64,000 nucleotides of DNA from Mycolicibacter sp. MU0102 (GCF_963378105.1 NZ_OY726398.1:2542001-2606000); one strand, 5' to 3'. Shown: positions 49,198 through 58,467, counted from the first letter of the stretch. Translations and numbers: made by a program. Notes: generated by a model not told the origin, from the letters alone.

Positions 49198-51936
49198 CTA
49201 ATCGGCGACGCCGGGTGCCCGCGCATAGCGGGCCAGGGCCTCGGGCGTGAACACCGCCAGCCCCAGCTCGGGGTTGTAGCCGTGAATCTCTTTCACGTCG
49301 AGTTCGGCCAGGAAGTACAGGATCTCCTTGGAGATCACCTGGCCGGGCACCAGCACCGGGAAGCCGGGCGGGTATGGCACGACGAAGGTGGTCGAGACCA
49401 GCGTCTTGCCGTCGGCGACCCGGCGGCCGGCGTCGCCGAGCAGCACGTGCTCACGGTCGGCCTCTTCGTAGCCGCCGTAGAACGCCGCGCGCATGTCGCC
49501 GATCGGGCTGGTGCCGCCGGGACGAAACGCCGGTGCGAACGCACTGAAGTCGGGCAGCGGTGGCAGATCCTCGGTGATCTCGGTGACCCGGCGGCGCTGC
49601 AGCGCGCGGTCATCGGTGCTGGCCGCATTCCAGGCGCGGTCCAGTTCGCCGGCGACCCGACGCAGCGCGTCGAGCAGGTAGTGCACGCTGGACCAGGTGA
49701 CGCCGATGGTGAAGATCAACAGCACCGAGTTGATCGAGGTCTTGTTGATCTGAATTCCGAACCGCTGCATAAGGATCTTCTCGCGGAAGTCGTAGCCGGT
49801 CATCCCGGTCTTGCCGACGTTCAGGGTGACCCGGGTGGGGTCGAGCACGAACTCGTCGGACCGCCAGGCCTCGTTCCACTCCGCCAGCGCCCCCTGGCGT
49901 ACCTCCCGGTAGGAGCTGACCGTCGATTCCCGGAATCGGTCGGGCACCAGATCGCTCTCGTCCAGGATGTGGAACCACTTGCTGATCAGCCGGTCCTTGC
50001 GCACCCGGTGGCGAAACACCAACGCCATGTCATAGACCCGCCGGACCATGTCGAAGCCTTCGATGTCCACCTGGCGGCGGGCCAGGTCCAGTGAGGCCAG
50101 CAGCTGCTGGTTCGGCGAGGTGGAGGTGTGGGTCAAAAACGCCTCGGCGAACGACTCGCGAGCCAGCGCGTTGAAGTCCTGATCCCGGACGTGGATCATC
50201 GACGCCTGCCGCAGCGCCGACAGCGACTTGTGGGTCGAGTGGGTGGCATAGACCCGCACCCGCGCCGACGGATGCGGCAGCAGCCGGTGCTCGCTCCACT
50301 GGTCGCGATCGATGCCTTCCATGCTGTCGTGCCACGCCTGGTACTCCTTGGCGTAGTGCGCCGAGCCCAGCCTGGCCTCCAGCCCTTCGGCGGCGACCAT
50401 CGCGGTGCGTTGCCGCGCCCACGGCACCGCGGTCGCGAACGCGTACCAGGCCTCATCCCACAGGAAGCAGATGTCGGGCTTGATCGCCAGGATCTCCTCC
50501 ATGACCCGGCGGGGGTTGTAGACGACGCCGTCGAATGTGCAGTTGGTCAGCAACAGCATTCGGACCCGGTGCAGCTGGCCGGCGGCCTCCAGGTCGAGCA
50601 GGGCACGTTTGATGGTGCGCAGCGCCACCGCGCCGTAGATCGCGAACGGCGCCAGCGGGTAGGCATCCAGGTACAGCGGATACGCGCCGGCCAGCACCAG
50701 CCCGTAGTGGTGCGACTTGTGGCAGTTGCGGTCGATCAGCACGATGTCGCCGGGCCGGGTCAGGGCCTGCACGACGATCTTGTTGGCGGTCGAGGTCCCG
50801 TTGGTGACGAAATAGGTGTGGTCGGCGTTCCAGGTCTTGGCGGCCTTGTTCATCGCCACCCGGATGGTGCCGTGCGGGTCGAGCAACGAGTCGAGTCCGC
50901 CGGAGGTGGACGAGGTCTCGGCCATAAAGATGTTGCGGCCGTAGAACTCTCCCATATCCTGCAGCGAACGCGAGTTGAAGATGCTGGCGCCGCGCGCCAC
51001 CGGCAGCGCGTGGAACTGCCCGACCGGCTCGGAAGCATAGGCGCGCAGCGCATCGAAAAACGGTGTGGCGTAGCGCTTCCGGATGCCGGCAAGCACGGTG
51101 CTGTGCAGGTCGGTGACATCGTTGAGCCGATAGAAGCTTCGGTCGTAGACGTCCGGCTCGTCTTCGGCGTCGGCGGCGATCGACTCGTCGGTGAGCAGGT
51201 ACAGATCGATGTGCGGGCGCAACAGGCGCATCCACTCACCGCATTCGATGGCGTCGCGGCCGCAGCCGATGCTGGTGGGGTCGTCGTCGGCGCCCAGCAG
51301 GGTGGTCATCAGCGGCACCCGGTCGCGTGAGCGCAACGGCAGGTCGTGCCGCACGATCGCCGCCTGGATCTCGCCGTTGAGGGCGACGGCGGTGACAGCA
51401 TCTTCGACACTGGACACCACCAGCAGTTCGATCTGTACATCGTCGTCGGGGCTGCGCAGTCGGTGCAGGCTTTCCACCAGGCTCTCGGGCACATCCGGCG
51501 GTGAGTCGTCGGCCAGCAGCACCGTGTAGAACCGCTGCTGGCGGGCCTGGGCTACCAGTTCCTGATCCGACAGCGGCAAACCGAGGTCGAACAGCGCCGC
51601 GCGGTCGCCGTAGTCCGACAGCAGCCGCACCACCAGCGACACCCGCTCGGTCAGCGACACCGTCGCCATCGACTCCAGGTAGCCGCGGAAGGCCGCCAGG
51701 TTCGCGGCGCCGGGGAACAGCCAGTACCGCTCGTAGGCGCCCAGCCGGTCAAGCAGGCGTTTTACCCGCGCGGCCTCGTGGGTGGTGTCCAGGCCGGCCC
51801 GGTTGGCCTCGGCCAGTTGCCGGCAAGCGTCGTCAAGCAGATTCCAGGTGTCGACCCGCGAGTACGACGGGTTGGCCACCGCGGCCAACGCCGAAACCCG
51901 CAGTCTCCGATTCGGTGCGTCCCAGCCCTCGCCCAT
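49198..51936 (-). CDS. Orn/Lys/Arg-type PLP decarboxylase (Rv2531c-like)
   Basis: 912-aa fold-type I PLP enzyme. The N-terminal 250 residues are a wing/receiver-like extension; the PLP domain has ETSSTSGGLDS, FVTNGTSTANK, a cofactor Asp in FLWDEAWYAF and the Schiff-base Lys in ATHSTHKSLSALRQ. The C-terminal domain ends with PGFPVLVPGQVI. It is the homologue of Rv2531c, an amino-acid decarboxylase whose substrate (ornithine, lysine or arginine) is not certain. The start is ATG 51936. It lies downstream of nusB and upstream of the accessory cluster. Confidence 0.9.
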   Translation of the reverse strand: MGEGWDAPNRRLRVSALAAVANPSYSRVDTWNLLDDACRQLAEANRAGLDTTHEAARVKRLLDRLGAYERYWLFPGAANLAAFRGYLESMATVSLTERVSLVVRLLSDYGDRAALFDLGLPLSDQELVAQARQQRFYTVLLADDSPPDVPESLVESLHRLRSPDDDVQIELLVVSSVEDAVTAVALNGEIQAAIVRHDLPLRSRDRVPLMTTLLGADDDPTSIGCGRDAIECGEWMRLLRPHIDLYLLTDESIAADAEDEPDVYDRSFYRLNDVTDLHSTVLAGIRKRYATPFFDALRAYASEPVGQFHALPVARGASIFNSRSLQDMGEFYGRNIFMAETSSTSGGLDSLLDPHGTIRVAMNKAAKTWNADHTYFVTNGTSTANKIVVQALTRPGDIVLIDRNCHKSHHYGLVLAGAYPLYLDAYPLAPFAIYGAVALRTIKRALLDLEAAGQLHRVRMLLLTNCTFDGVVYNPRRVMEEILAIKPDICFLWDEAWYAFATAVPWARQRTAMVAAEGLEARLGSAHYAKEYQAWHDSMEGIDRDQWSEHRLLPHPSARVRVYATHSTHKSLSALRQASMIHVRDQDFNALARESFAEAFLTHTSTSPNQQLLASLDLARRQVDIEGFDMVRRVYDMALVFRHRVRKDRLISKWFHILDESDLVPDRFRESTVSSYREVRQGALAEWNEAWRSDEFVLDPTRVTLNVGKTGMTGYDFREKILMQRFGIQINKTSINSVLLIFTIGVTWSSVHYLLDALRRVAGELDRAWNAASTDDRALQRRRVTEITEDLPPLPDFSAFAPAFRPGGTSPIGDMRAAFYGGYEEADREHVLLGDAGRRVADGKTLVSTTFVVPYPPGFPVLVPGQVISKEILYFLAELDVKEIHGYNPELGLAVFTPEALARYARAPGVAD

Positions 51937-51975
51937 AGGGCAAGTGTGCCCGTGCTGTGGCGGCGCGGGGCCGGT

Positions 51976-52515
51976 TCAGTCCGCTGAGTCGGAGTCCGGC
52001 TCGTCCTCGGTGTCGGTGTCGGCGGCGGCGACCGTGTCGAGAGGCGCGGTGGCCCCCCGAACCGCCAGCGAGGCGGCCCGCAACTGCGGGGTCACCAGCA
52101 TTACCTGGCCCAGCACGCCGTTGACGAACCCGGGCGACTCGTCGGTGGACAACTCCTTGGCCAGCTTGACCGCTTCGTCCACGGCGACCGGCTCCGGGAC
52201 GTCGTCGGCATGCAGCAACTCCCAGATCGCCACCCGCAGAATCGCCCGGTCCACGGCCGGCAGCCGCTCCAGTTTCCAGCCCTGCAGGTGCGAGGTGATC
52301 AGGTCGTCGATGTGCGCGGCGTGCTCGGTAACCCCATTGGCCACCGTCACGGTGTACGGGGGCAGTGGCGACACGTCGGGCTGCGCACTCGCCAGCGCCG
52401 TTCGCAGCTCCGCGCCCTGGGCCGGGGTCAGTCCCCGGGCCTCGGCCTCAAAGAGCACATCGACGGCACGCTTACGGGCCTGGTGCCGGCCTTTTACCGG
52501 CTTGCCATCGGGCAT
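51976..52515 (-). CDS. nusB: Transcription antitermination factor NusB
   Basis: 179-aa all-helical RNA-binding protein needed for rRNA antitermination with NusE. Core: RHQARKRAVDVLFEAEARG at the N-terminus and AILRVAIWELL, DEAVKLAKEL and SPGFVNGVLGQV in the body. The last 35 residues are an acidic Asp/Ser/Thr tail (TEDEPDSDSAD). The start ATG 52515 is three bases before the efp stop, so the two are co-transcribed. Confidence 0.95.
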   Translation of the reverse strand: MPDGKPVKGRHQARKRAVDVLFEAEARGLTPAQGAELRTALASAQPDVSPLPPYTVTVANGVTEHAAHIDDLITSHLQGWKLERLPAVDRAILRVAIWELLHADDVPEPVAVDEAVKLAKELSTDESPGFVNGVLGQVMLVTPQLRAASLAVRGATAPLDTVAAADTDTEDEPDSDSAD

Positions 52516-52517
52516 GG

Positions 52518-53081
52518 TCAGGAGTTGACCCGTCCCAGGTAGCTGCCGTCGCGGGTGTCGACCTTCAGCTTGTCTCCGGTGTTGATGAACAGCGGCACGT
52601 TGATCTGGGCGCCGGTCTCCATGGTGGCCGGCTTGGTGCCCGCGCTGGACCGATCGCCCTGCAGACCGGGCTCGGTGTGGGTGACCTCCAGCTCGACGCT
52701 GACCGGCAGCTCCAGGTACAGCGCCACCCCGTTGTGGAAGGCGATCTGCACGAGCATGCTCTCCAGCAGGTAGTTCGCCGAGTCACCGACCAGCGATTCG
52801 GGCAGCGGGTGCTGCTCGTAGTCCTCGCTGTCCATGAACACGAAGTCGTTGCCGTCGCGGTACAGGTAGGTCGCGTCGCGGCGGTCGACGGTGGCGGTCT
52901 CCACCTTCACGCCGGCGTTGTAGGTCTTGTCCACGACCTTGCCCGACACCACGTTCTTGAGCTTGGTGCGCACGAAGGCCGGACCCTTGCCCGGCTTGAC
53001 GTGCTGGAACTCGGTGATCTGCCACAGCTGGCCGTCGATCACCAGTACCAGCCCGTTTTTGAAGTCAGCAGTTGAAGCCAC
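52518..53081 (-). CDS. efp: Elongation factor P
   Basis: 187-aa three-domain β protein that rescues ribosomes stalled at polyproline. The tip loop reads KPGKGPAFV (K29–V37) with the lysine K32. The N-terminal KOW-like domain starts DFKNGLVLVIDG, and the C-terminal OB domains end with VDTRDGSYLGRV. GTG 53081. Polyproline proteins in this window, such as the DUF732 protein, would need it. It is downstream of pepQ in the conserved order pepQ–efp–nusB. Confidence 0.96.
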   Translation of the reverse strand: MASTADFKNGLVLVIDGQLWQITEFQHVKPGKGPAFVRTKLKNVVSGKVVDKTYNAGVKVETATVDRRDATYLYRDGNDFVFMDSEDYEQHPLPESLVGDSANYLLESMLVQIAFHNGVALYLELPVSVELEVTHTEPGLQGDRSSAGTKPATMETGAQINVPLFINTGDKLKVDTRDGSYLGRVNS

Positions 53082-53096
53082 GGTCGTTCACGTCTC

Positions 53097-54218
53097 CTAG
53101 AGAATGGTCAGTTCCTTGGGGAACCGAGTCAGCAGGTCCGGGGCCTGCCCGGCAGTATCAGCGACCACGAGCGTGTCCTCGATACGGACCCCGCCACGAT
53201 CAGCCAGATAGACGCCGGGCTCTACGGTCACCACAGCACCGGCAAGCAGTGTACCGTCGGCCGCCGCATTGATGCCGGGCGCTTCGTGTATCCGCAACCC
53301 GACCCCGTGGCCGAGGCCGTGACCGAAGGTCTCGCCGTAGCCGGCGTCGGCGATCACGGTGCGCGCGGCGGCGTCCACCGCACGCAGTTCCGCGCCCGGC
53401 CCCAACGCCTCTCGGCCGGCCCGCTGCGCGGCCTGCACCACCTGATAGATCTCCCGCTGCCAATCCGCCGGCGGCCCCAGCACGAAGGTGCGGGTCATGT
53501 CGGAGTGATAGCCGGCCACCAGGGCGCCGAAGTCGATCTTGACGAAGTCGCCGGCGGCCAGCACCGCGTCGGTGGGTCGGTGATGCGGAATCGCCGAGTT
53601 GGGACCCGCGGCCACGATCGTCTCAAACGACGCGGCGTCGGCGCCGTGGTCGAGCATCAGGGCTTCCAGCTCCCGGCGGACCTCACGTTCGGTGCGCCCC
53701 GGCCGCAGGCCGCCGCGCTGCACCAGATCACTCAGGGCCGCGTCGGCCACCTCGCAGGCCCGTCGCAGCAGGGCCACTTCGCCGGCGTCTTTGACCTCGC
53801 GCAGCGTCTCCACTGTGTTCGAGGCGCGGACCAGCTCGACGGGACAGTCCGCGCCGGCCACTGCTCCCTCCGCCTGCGTGGCCGCCGAAAGGGCGTCGAA
53901 TCCGTCCACGGTCACCACATGGGCTTCGAAGCCGACCCGGCGCGCCCCGGCCGCTGCGGCCTGGGTGATCAGATGACGGGCCCCGGTGCGTTCGATCGCG
54001 ATCTGCAGGTCGGGGGCCTGCCGGGCAGCCTGTGTGCGGTAGCGGCCGTCGGTTGCCAACACCGCCGGCCGCTCGTCTGCATAGACCAGCAGCGCTCCGG
54101 CCGAACCGGTGAATCCGGACAGATATCGCACGTTGATCAGGTCGGTGACCAGCATCGCGTCCAGTTCGGCGGCACCGATCGCGACACTCAGACGCGCCCG
54201 ACGGGAGGAATGTGTCAC
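53097..54218 (-). CDS. pepQ: M24 Xaa-Pro dipeptidase/aminopeptidase
   Basis: 373-aa pita-bread metallopeptidase that cleaves X-Pro bonds. The five metal ligands are in place: D in VKIDFGALV, D in YHSDMTRTF, H in GHGLGHGVGL, E in TVEPGVY and E in GVRIEDT. The N-terminal 130 residues are the usual creatinase-like domain. It starts with GTG 54218, probably leaderless or nearly so (TACCGT eight bases upstream), and is divergent from the B-4DMT gene. Confidence 0.93.
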   Translation of the reverse strand: MTHSSRRARLSVAIGAAELDAMLVTDLINVRYLSGFTGSAGALLVYADERPAVLATDGRYRTQAARQAPDLQIAIERTGARHLITQAAAAGARRVGFEAHVVTVDGFDALSAATQAEGAVAGADCPVELVRASNTVETLREVKDAGEVALLRRACEVADAALSDLVQRGGLRPGRTEREVRRELEALMLDHGADAASFETIVAAGPNSAIPHHRPTDAVLAAGDFVKIDFGALVAGYHSDMTRTFVLGPPADWQREIYQVVQAAQRAGREALGPGAELRAVDAAARTVIADAGYGETFGHGLGHGVGLRIHEAPGINAAADGTLLAGAVVTVEPGVYLADRGGVRIEDTLVVADTAGQAPDLLTRFPKELTIL

Positions 54219-54237
54219 GCGGTGTGACGGTACTCGC

Positions 54238-54252
54238 TACGCTGTGCCCCCA
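54238..54252 (+). promoter_or_regulatory. Promoter of the B-4DMT gene
   Basis: TACGCT (54238–54243) followed by eight bases and then ATG 54252; no Shine-Dalgarno is visible, so a leaderless or near-leaderless start is likely. Confidence 0.45.
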
Positions 54253-54992
54253 TGAGCAAGTGGTTTCTGCGCGGGCTGGTGTTCGCTGCACTGATGGTCG
54301 TGATCCGCCTCATCCAGGGGGTGCTGATCAACGCCTTCGAGGCGCAGGCCGGTTTGATCAGCCTGGCATTGATGATCTTGTTCGCTATCGCAGTGTTCGT
54401 CTGGGGCCGTTCCGACGGCCGCGAGGACGCCAAAGCCACCGCCGACCCGGACCGGCGCGCTGACCTCGCGATGACCTGGTTGGGTGCCGGGCTGGTCGCC
54501 GGGCTGCTCAGCGGGTTCGTCTCGTGGCTCATCGGCCAGGTCGACAAGGCGCTCTACATCAGCACGTTCTTCAACGAGCTGACCAGCTTCGCGGCCTTCA
54601 CCGCGCTGCTGGTGTTCGTAGTGGCGGTGGCCGCGGTGGCACTCGGGCGCCGCGCCATCGACAAGGAATACGAGAAGCATCCGGAACGCCGCCCGGTCCC
54701 CGCCGCGGCCGAGAGCCAGCCGGCGACCGACGTGTTCGCCACCGTCGGCGCTCCCGCGCTGGCCGCCGAAGAGACCGGCGCCGTGCAGACCGAAGCCGCC
54801 GCGCCGGCTCCCGACGCGACACTGGCCGGCCCCTCGGCCGGCTTCACCACCGAAGAGTTCCCGGCCGACACCGACGCCACCACCGAGTTCCCCGTGATCG
54901 AGGACAACGGCGGCGCCGAGGCTCAGTCCGACAGCGCGGTCTCCGAAACCGAGTCGTCCGAAGACTCGGCCTCCGACGACTCGACCAAGTAG
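54252..54992 (+). CDS. B-4DMT family membrane protein (Rv2536-like)
   Basis: 246 aa. Four transmembrane helices fill residues about 5–135 (LRGLVFAALMVVIRL, ISLALMILFAIAVFVWG, LGAGLVAGLLSGFVSWL, AAFTALLVFVVAVAAVAL). The C-terminal 100 residues are hydrophilic, rich in Ala, Glu, Asp, Ser and Thr. The membrane domain matches the actinobacterial B-4DMT family (Rv2536); the substrate is unknown. Its last 70 bases overlap the 3' end of aroQ on the other strand, and both encode acidic Ser-rich tails there. Confidence 0.8.
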   Translation: MSKWFLRGLVFAALMVVIRLIQGVLINAFEAQAGLISLALMILFAIAVFVWGRSDGREDAKATADPDRRADLAMTWLGAGLVAGLLSGFVSWLIGQVDKALYISTFFNELTSFAAFTALLVFVVAVAAVALGRRAIDKEYEKHPERRPVPAAAESQPATDVFATVGAPALAAEETGAVQTEAAAPAPDATLAGPSAGFTTEEFPADTDATTEFPVIEDNGGAEAQSDSAVSETESSEDSASDDSTK

Positions 54993-55402
54993 CGCAGCGC
55001 CAACAGGTAACCGCGTACCCCGAAGCCGACGATCACACCGTTGGCGATCGGGCTCAGGTAGGAGTGTCGCCGAAACTCTTCGCGCGCATGCACATTGGAG
55101 ATGTGTAGCTCGATGAGCGGGGCGGGCAGCTCGGCGCAGGCGTCCCGCAGGGCCACCGAGGTGTGGGTCAGGCCGCCGGCGTTGAGGATCACCGGTTCGG
55201 CGGCGTCGGCTGCGGAATGAATCCACTCCAACAGCTCGGCTTCGCTGTCGCTTTGGCGCACCACGACCTCGACCCCGAGTACGGCCGCTTCCTGCTCGAT
55301 CAGCGCCTGTAGATCCGCATAGCTGGTGCTGCCGTAGACATCCGGCTCACGCCGGCCCAACCGCTGCAGGTTGGGGCCGTTGATGACGTTGATCCGGTTC
55401 AT
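54923..55402 (-). CDS. aroQ: Type II 3-dehydroquinate dehydratase
   Basis: 159-aa shikimate pathway enzyme. INVINGPNLQRLGRREPDVYG at the N-terminus carries the catalytic loop; LNAGGLTHTSVALRDA and ELHISNVHAREEFR complete the active site. The M. tuberculosis enzyme (AroD) is 147 aa; the extra length is an acidic tail (SSEAESSDDSVSETALSD) that overlaps the opposite-strand B-4DMT gene. ATG 55402 overlaps the aroB stop by ATGA; the frame to 55720 shadows aroB. Confidence 0.95.
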   Translation of the reverse strand: MNRINVINGPNLQRLGRREPDVYGSTSYADLQALIEQEAAVLGVEVVVRQSDSEAELLEWIHSAADAAEPVILNAGGLTHTSVALRDACAELPAPLIELHISNVHAREEFRRHSYLSPIANGVIVGFGVRGYLLALRYLVESSEAESSDDSVSETALSD

Positions 55403-56505
55403 CGCCGCTCCAATCGGAATCGCCGACCCACCTCGTCGTAGGCGGCCGCCAACAGCATCGGGTCGGGCCCTTCCAGCCGGCCCGGCTTCGCCAGACCGTC
55501 GAGCACCACGAACCGCAGCACGCCGGCCCGATTCTTCTTGTCCCCCATCATGTATTCCAGCAGTGCGGGCAGCGCATCCTCGTAGTAGCTGACCGGCAGC
55601 CCGAGCGACAGCAGGATCGAGCGGTGCCGGTCCGCGGTCGCATCGTCGAGACGTCCGGTGATGCGGGCCAGTTCGGCGGCGAACACCAGGCCCACCGACA
55701 CCGCGTCTCCGTGGCGCCACTGGTAGTGCTCCAGCGCTTCGATGGCGTGCGCCAAAGTGTGTCCGTAGTTGAGGATTTCACGCAGATCCGACTCTTTTTC
55801 GTCGGCAGCGACCACCTCGGCCTTGACCGTGATGGCCCGCCTGATCAGCTCGCCGAGCACCTCCCCGTTCGGATCCATCGCCGCCACCGGATCGGCCTCG
55901 ATCAGATCCAGGATCACCGGATCTGCGATGAAGCCGGCCTTGACGATTTCGGGCATGCCCGCGACGATCTCGCGCTGCGGCAACGTCTCCAGGGTGGCCA
56001 GGTCGACGACGACGGCGGCGGGTTGGTGGAACGCACCGACCAGGTTCTTGCCGGCATCGGTGTTGATGCCCGTCTTGCCGCCGACCGCGGCGTCCACCAT
56101 GGCCAGCAACGTGGTCGGTACATGCACGATCGAAATGCCGCGCAACCAGGTCGCGGCGGCGAATCCCGCGACGTCGGTCGCGGCTCCGCCGCCGAGACTG
56201 ACCAGGGCGTCGCGGCGGTCCAGGCCGATGCGGCCCAGCACGTCCCAGATGAAGCCGAGCACCTGCAGCGACTTACCGTCCTCGGCGTCCGGGATCTCGA
56301 TGCGGTGCGCCTCGATCCCCTTGTCGGACAGGTAGGTTCGGATACCCTCCGCGGTCGCTTCCATGGTCGGCTGGTGCAGGATCGCGACCTTGTTGCGCCC
56401 GGCGAGCAACCCGGCGAGATCACCGAGCAGGCCTTTACCGATCACCACCGGGTACGGCGGGTCGGTGGCCACCGTCACGGTGATCGGCTCGGGAATCTCG
56501 GTCAC
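55399..56505 (-). CDS. aroB: 3-Dehydroquinate synthase
   Basis: 368-aa NAD- and metal-dependent enzyme making dehydroquinate from DAHP. VSLGGGAATDVAGFAAATWLRG, VPTTLLAMVDAAVGGKTGIN, GMPEIVKAG and the metal ligand in NYGHTLAHAIE are all present. GTG 56505 overlaps the aroK stop. The order aroC–aroK–aroB–aroQ gives four consecutive shikimate genes. Confidence 0.97.
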   Translation of the reverse strand: MTEIPEPITVTVATDPPYPVVIGKGLLGDLAGLLAGRNKVAILHQPTMEATAEGIRTYLSDKGIEAHRIEIPDAEDGKSLQVLGFIWDVLGRIGLDRRDALVSLGGGAATDVAGFAAATWLRGISIVHVPTTLLAMVDAAVGGKTGINTDAGKNLVGAFHQPAAVVVDLATLETLPQREIVAGMPEIVKAGFIADPVILDLIEADPVAAMDPNGEVLGELIRRAITVKAEVVAADEKESDLREILNYGHTLAHAIEALEHYQWRHGDAVSVGLVFAAELARITGRLDDATADRHRSILLSLGLPVSYYEDALPALLEYMMGDKKNRAGVLRFVVLDGLAKPGRLEGPDPMLLAAAYDEVGRRFRLERR

Positions 56506-57122
56506 TTGCGTCCTCCGGTCTGTCGTGCGGCCAGCGTTGCGGGTGTGGGCGGGGCAACCGGCGGGGCGGCAGGGCCTGATGCCGCCGGTTGCGGGTGCGT
56601 GCGGCCGGCGGGTGCGCCGGACTCCAGCCGAGACACGATATAGCGCACCACCGCACCCGGGTTACGCCGGTTGGTGTTGACCCGGATCGTCGCGAGCCGT
56701 CGGTACAGCGGCACCCGCTGCGACATCAGCTCACGAAACTTCTCGGCCCGACCGGGGCCGGCGAGCAGGGGCCGTACCGTGCTGCCGCTGGTGCGACGCA
56801 CGCCTTCGGCAGCGCTGATCTCCAGGAACACCACCGTGTGTCCGGCCAGCGCTTCGCGTACCCCGGGGGTGGTGACGGCTCCCCCGCCGAGCGACAGCAC
56901 ACCGTCGTGTTCGGCCAGCGCCTCCCGAATCACGTCTTCTTCGATGCGACGGAATTCCGGTTCGCCATCGGTGGCGAAGATATCGGCGATGGTGCGACCG
57001 GTGCGGGCCTCGATGGCGGCATCGGTGTCGAGCATCTCAACGTCGAGGGCCTTGGCCAGGCGCCGTCCTATCGTGGACTTGCCCGCTCCGGGCAAGCCCA
57101 CCAGAACCGCTCTGGGCGCCAT
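56502..57122 (-). CDS. aroK: Shikimate kinase with Pro/Ala-rich tail
   Basis: 206 aa. P-loop VGLPGAGKSTIGRRLA (8–23), shikimate contacts D34 (DTDAAIE), R58 and the LGGGAVT loop (G79–G81), lid RPLLAGPGR. The catalytic domain ends near residue 170; the rest is a Pro/Ala/Thr-rich tail longer than in the M. tuberculosis enzyme (176 aa). ATG 57122 lies three bases from the aroC stop. Confidence 0.95.
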   Translation of the reverse strand: MAPRAVLVGLPGAGKSTIGRRLAKALDVEMLDTDAAIEARTGRTIADIFATDGEPEFRRIEEDVIREALAEHDGVLSLGGGAVTTPGVREALAGHTVVFLEISAAEGVRRTSGSTVRPLLAGPGRAEKFRELMSQRVPLYRRLATIRVNTNRRNPGAVVRYIVSRLESGAPAGRTHPQPAASGPAAPPVAPPTPATLAARQTGGRK

Positions 57123-57125
57123 GAA

Positions 57126-58352
57126 CTACCCCGAGGCCCGTTCCTGGTCGCCCGCCGGCACGCGGTCGGCCACCGAACGCCGGTAGGCCTCGATGTTGCG
57201 CCGGGTTTCGGTCAGCGAGTCGCCGCCGAACTTGTCCAGCGCGGCGCGGGCCAGCACCAACGCCACCATGGCTTCGGCCACCACGCCGGCGGCCGGCACC
57301 GCGCACACATCGGAGCGTTGATGGATCGCGACGGCTTCCTCGCCGGTGGCCATGTCGACGGTGGCCAGGGCGCGCGGCACCGTGGAGATCGGCTTCATCG
57401 CCGCACGCACCCGCAACGGCAGACCGTTGGTCATACCCCCCTCGAGCCCGCCGGCCCGGTTGGTGGAGCGCACCACACCGTCGGGTCCGGGGTACATCTC
57501 GTCGTGGGCCGCGCTGCCGCGCCGGCGGGCGGTGGTGAAACCGTCGCCGATCTCGACGCCCTTGATCGCCTGGATGCCCATGATCGCGGCAGCCAATTGG
57601 CTGTCGAGCCGGTCATCACCGCTGATGAAGGAGCCCAGACCGATCGGCAGGCCCGACACGACCACCTCGACCACACCGCCCAGAGTGTCGCCGTCGGCCT
57701 TGGCCGCCTCGATCTCGGCGATCATGGATTCCTGGGCGCCTGCGTCGAAGGCACGCACCGGGCTGGCATCGATGGCGGCCAGGTCGGCCGGTTGCGGCAC
57801 CGGACCGTCGTACGGGTCGGAGTCGCCGATCGAGATCACGTGGGAGATCACCTGAACGCCCAGCGCCTGGTCCAGGAAGGCCCGGGCAATAGTGCCCGCG
57901 GTGACACGGGCCGCCGTCTCGCGCGCGCTGGCACGTTCGAGTACCGGCCGGGCGTCGTCGAAACCGTATTTGAGCATGCCGGCGAAGTCGGCGTGACCGG
58001 GTCGTGGCCGGGTCAGCGGCGCATTGCGGGCGCCACCCTCGCTGTCCAACAGGGCCGGGTCGACCGGATCGGTCGACATCACCGTCTCCCATTTGGGCCA
58101 TTCGGTGTTGCCGATCTCGACGGCGATCGGGCCGCCCAGGGTGATCCCGTGCCGCACCCCCGACAGCACGGTGACCGCGTCGGCCTCGAACTTCATCCGG
58201 GCCCCGCGGCCATAGCCCAGGCGCCGGCGAGCGAGCTGATCGGCGATGTCAGCCGAGGTGACGGCGACTCCGGCGACCATGCCCTCGACCATGGCCACCA
58301 ACGCGCGACCGTGCGATTCCCCGGCAGTTATCCAACGCAACACGTGTCCCAT
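57126..58352 (-). CDS. aroC: Chorismate synthase
   Basis: 408-aa FMN-dependent enzyme converting EPSP to chorismate. Signatures: WITAGESHGRALVAMVEG at the N-terminus, RPRPGHADFAGMLKYGF, SARETAARVTAGTIA, and the C-terminal HQRSDVCAVPAAGVVAEAM. ATG 58352. It heads the aroC–aroK–aroB–aroQ operon; a -10 TAAACT lies at 58394–58389 on the minus strand, giving a short leader. (Named aroF in M. tuberculosis annotation.). Confidence 0.96.
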   Translation of the reverse strand: MGHVLRWITAGESHGRALVAMVEGMVAGVAVTSADIADQLARRRLGYGRGARMKFEADAVTVLSGVRHGITLGGPIAVEIGNTEWPKWETVMSTDPVDPALLDSEGGARNAPLTRPRPGHADFAGMLKYGFDDARPVLERASARETAARVTAGTIARAFLDQALGVQVISHVISIGDSDPYDGPVPQPADLAAIDASPVRAFDAGAQESMIAEIEAAKADGDTLGGVVEVVVSGLPIGLGSFISGDDRLDSQLAAAIMGIQAIKGVEIGDGFTTARRRGSAAHDEMYPGPDGVVRSTNRAGGLEGGMTNGLPLRVRAAMKPISTVPRALATVDMATGEEAVAIHQRSDVCAVPAAGVVAEAMVALVLARAALDKFGGDSLTETRRNIEAYRRSVADRVPAGDQERASG

Positions 58353-58429
58353 CTTCCCATGCCGGTCAGGCCCGCCCGGGCTTGGAGGAGTTTACGGTTG
58401 CACACACAGGCTGCTCAGTGCAGCGACAA

Positions 58430-58446
58430 CCGAGATTCGATCTCGG
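58430..58446 (-). terminator. Small hairpin between the secreted protein gene and aroC
   Basis: CCGAGAT/ATCTCGG forms a 7-bp stem with a three-base loop, 22 bases downstream of the stop of the small secreted protein gene. No T-run follows; it may end that transcript before the aroC promoter. Confidence 0.45.
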
Positions 58447-58467
58447 CTCGAGACCCGCCAGCCGGGT

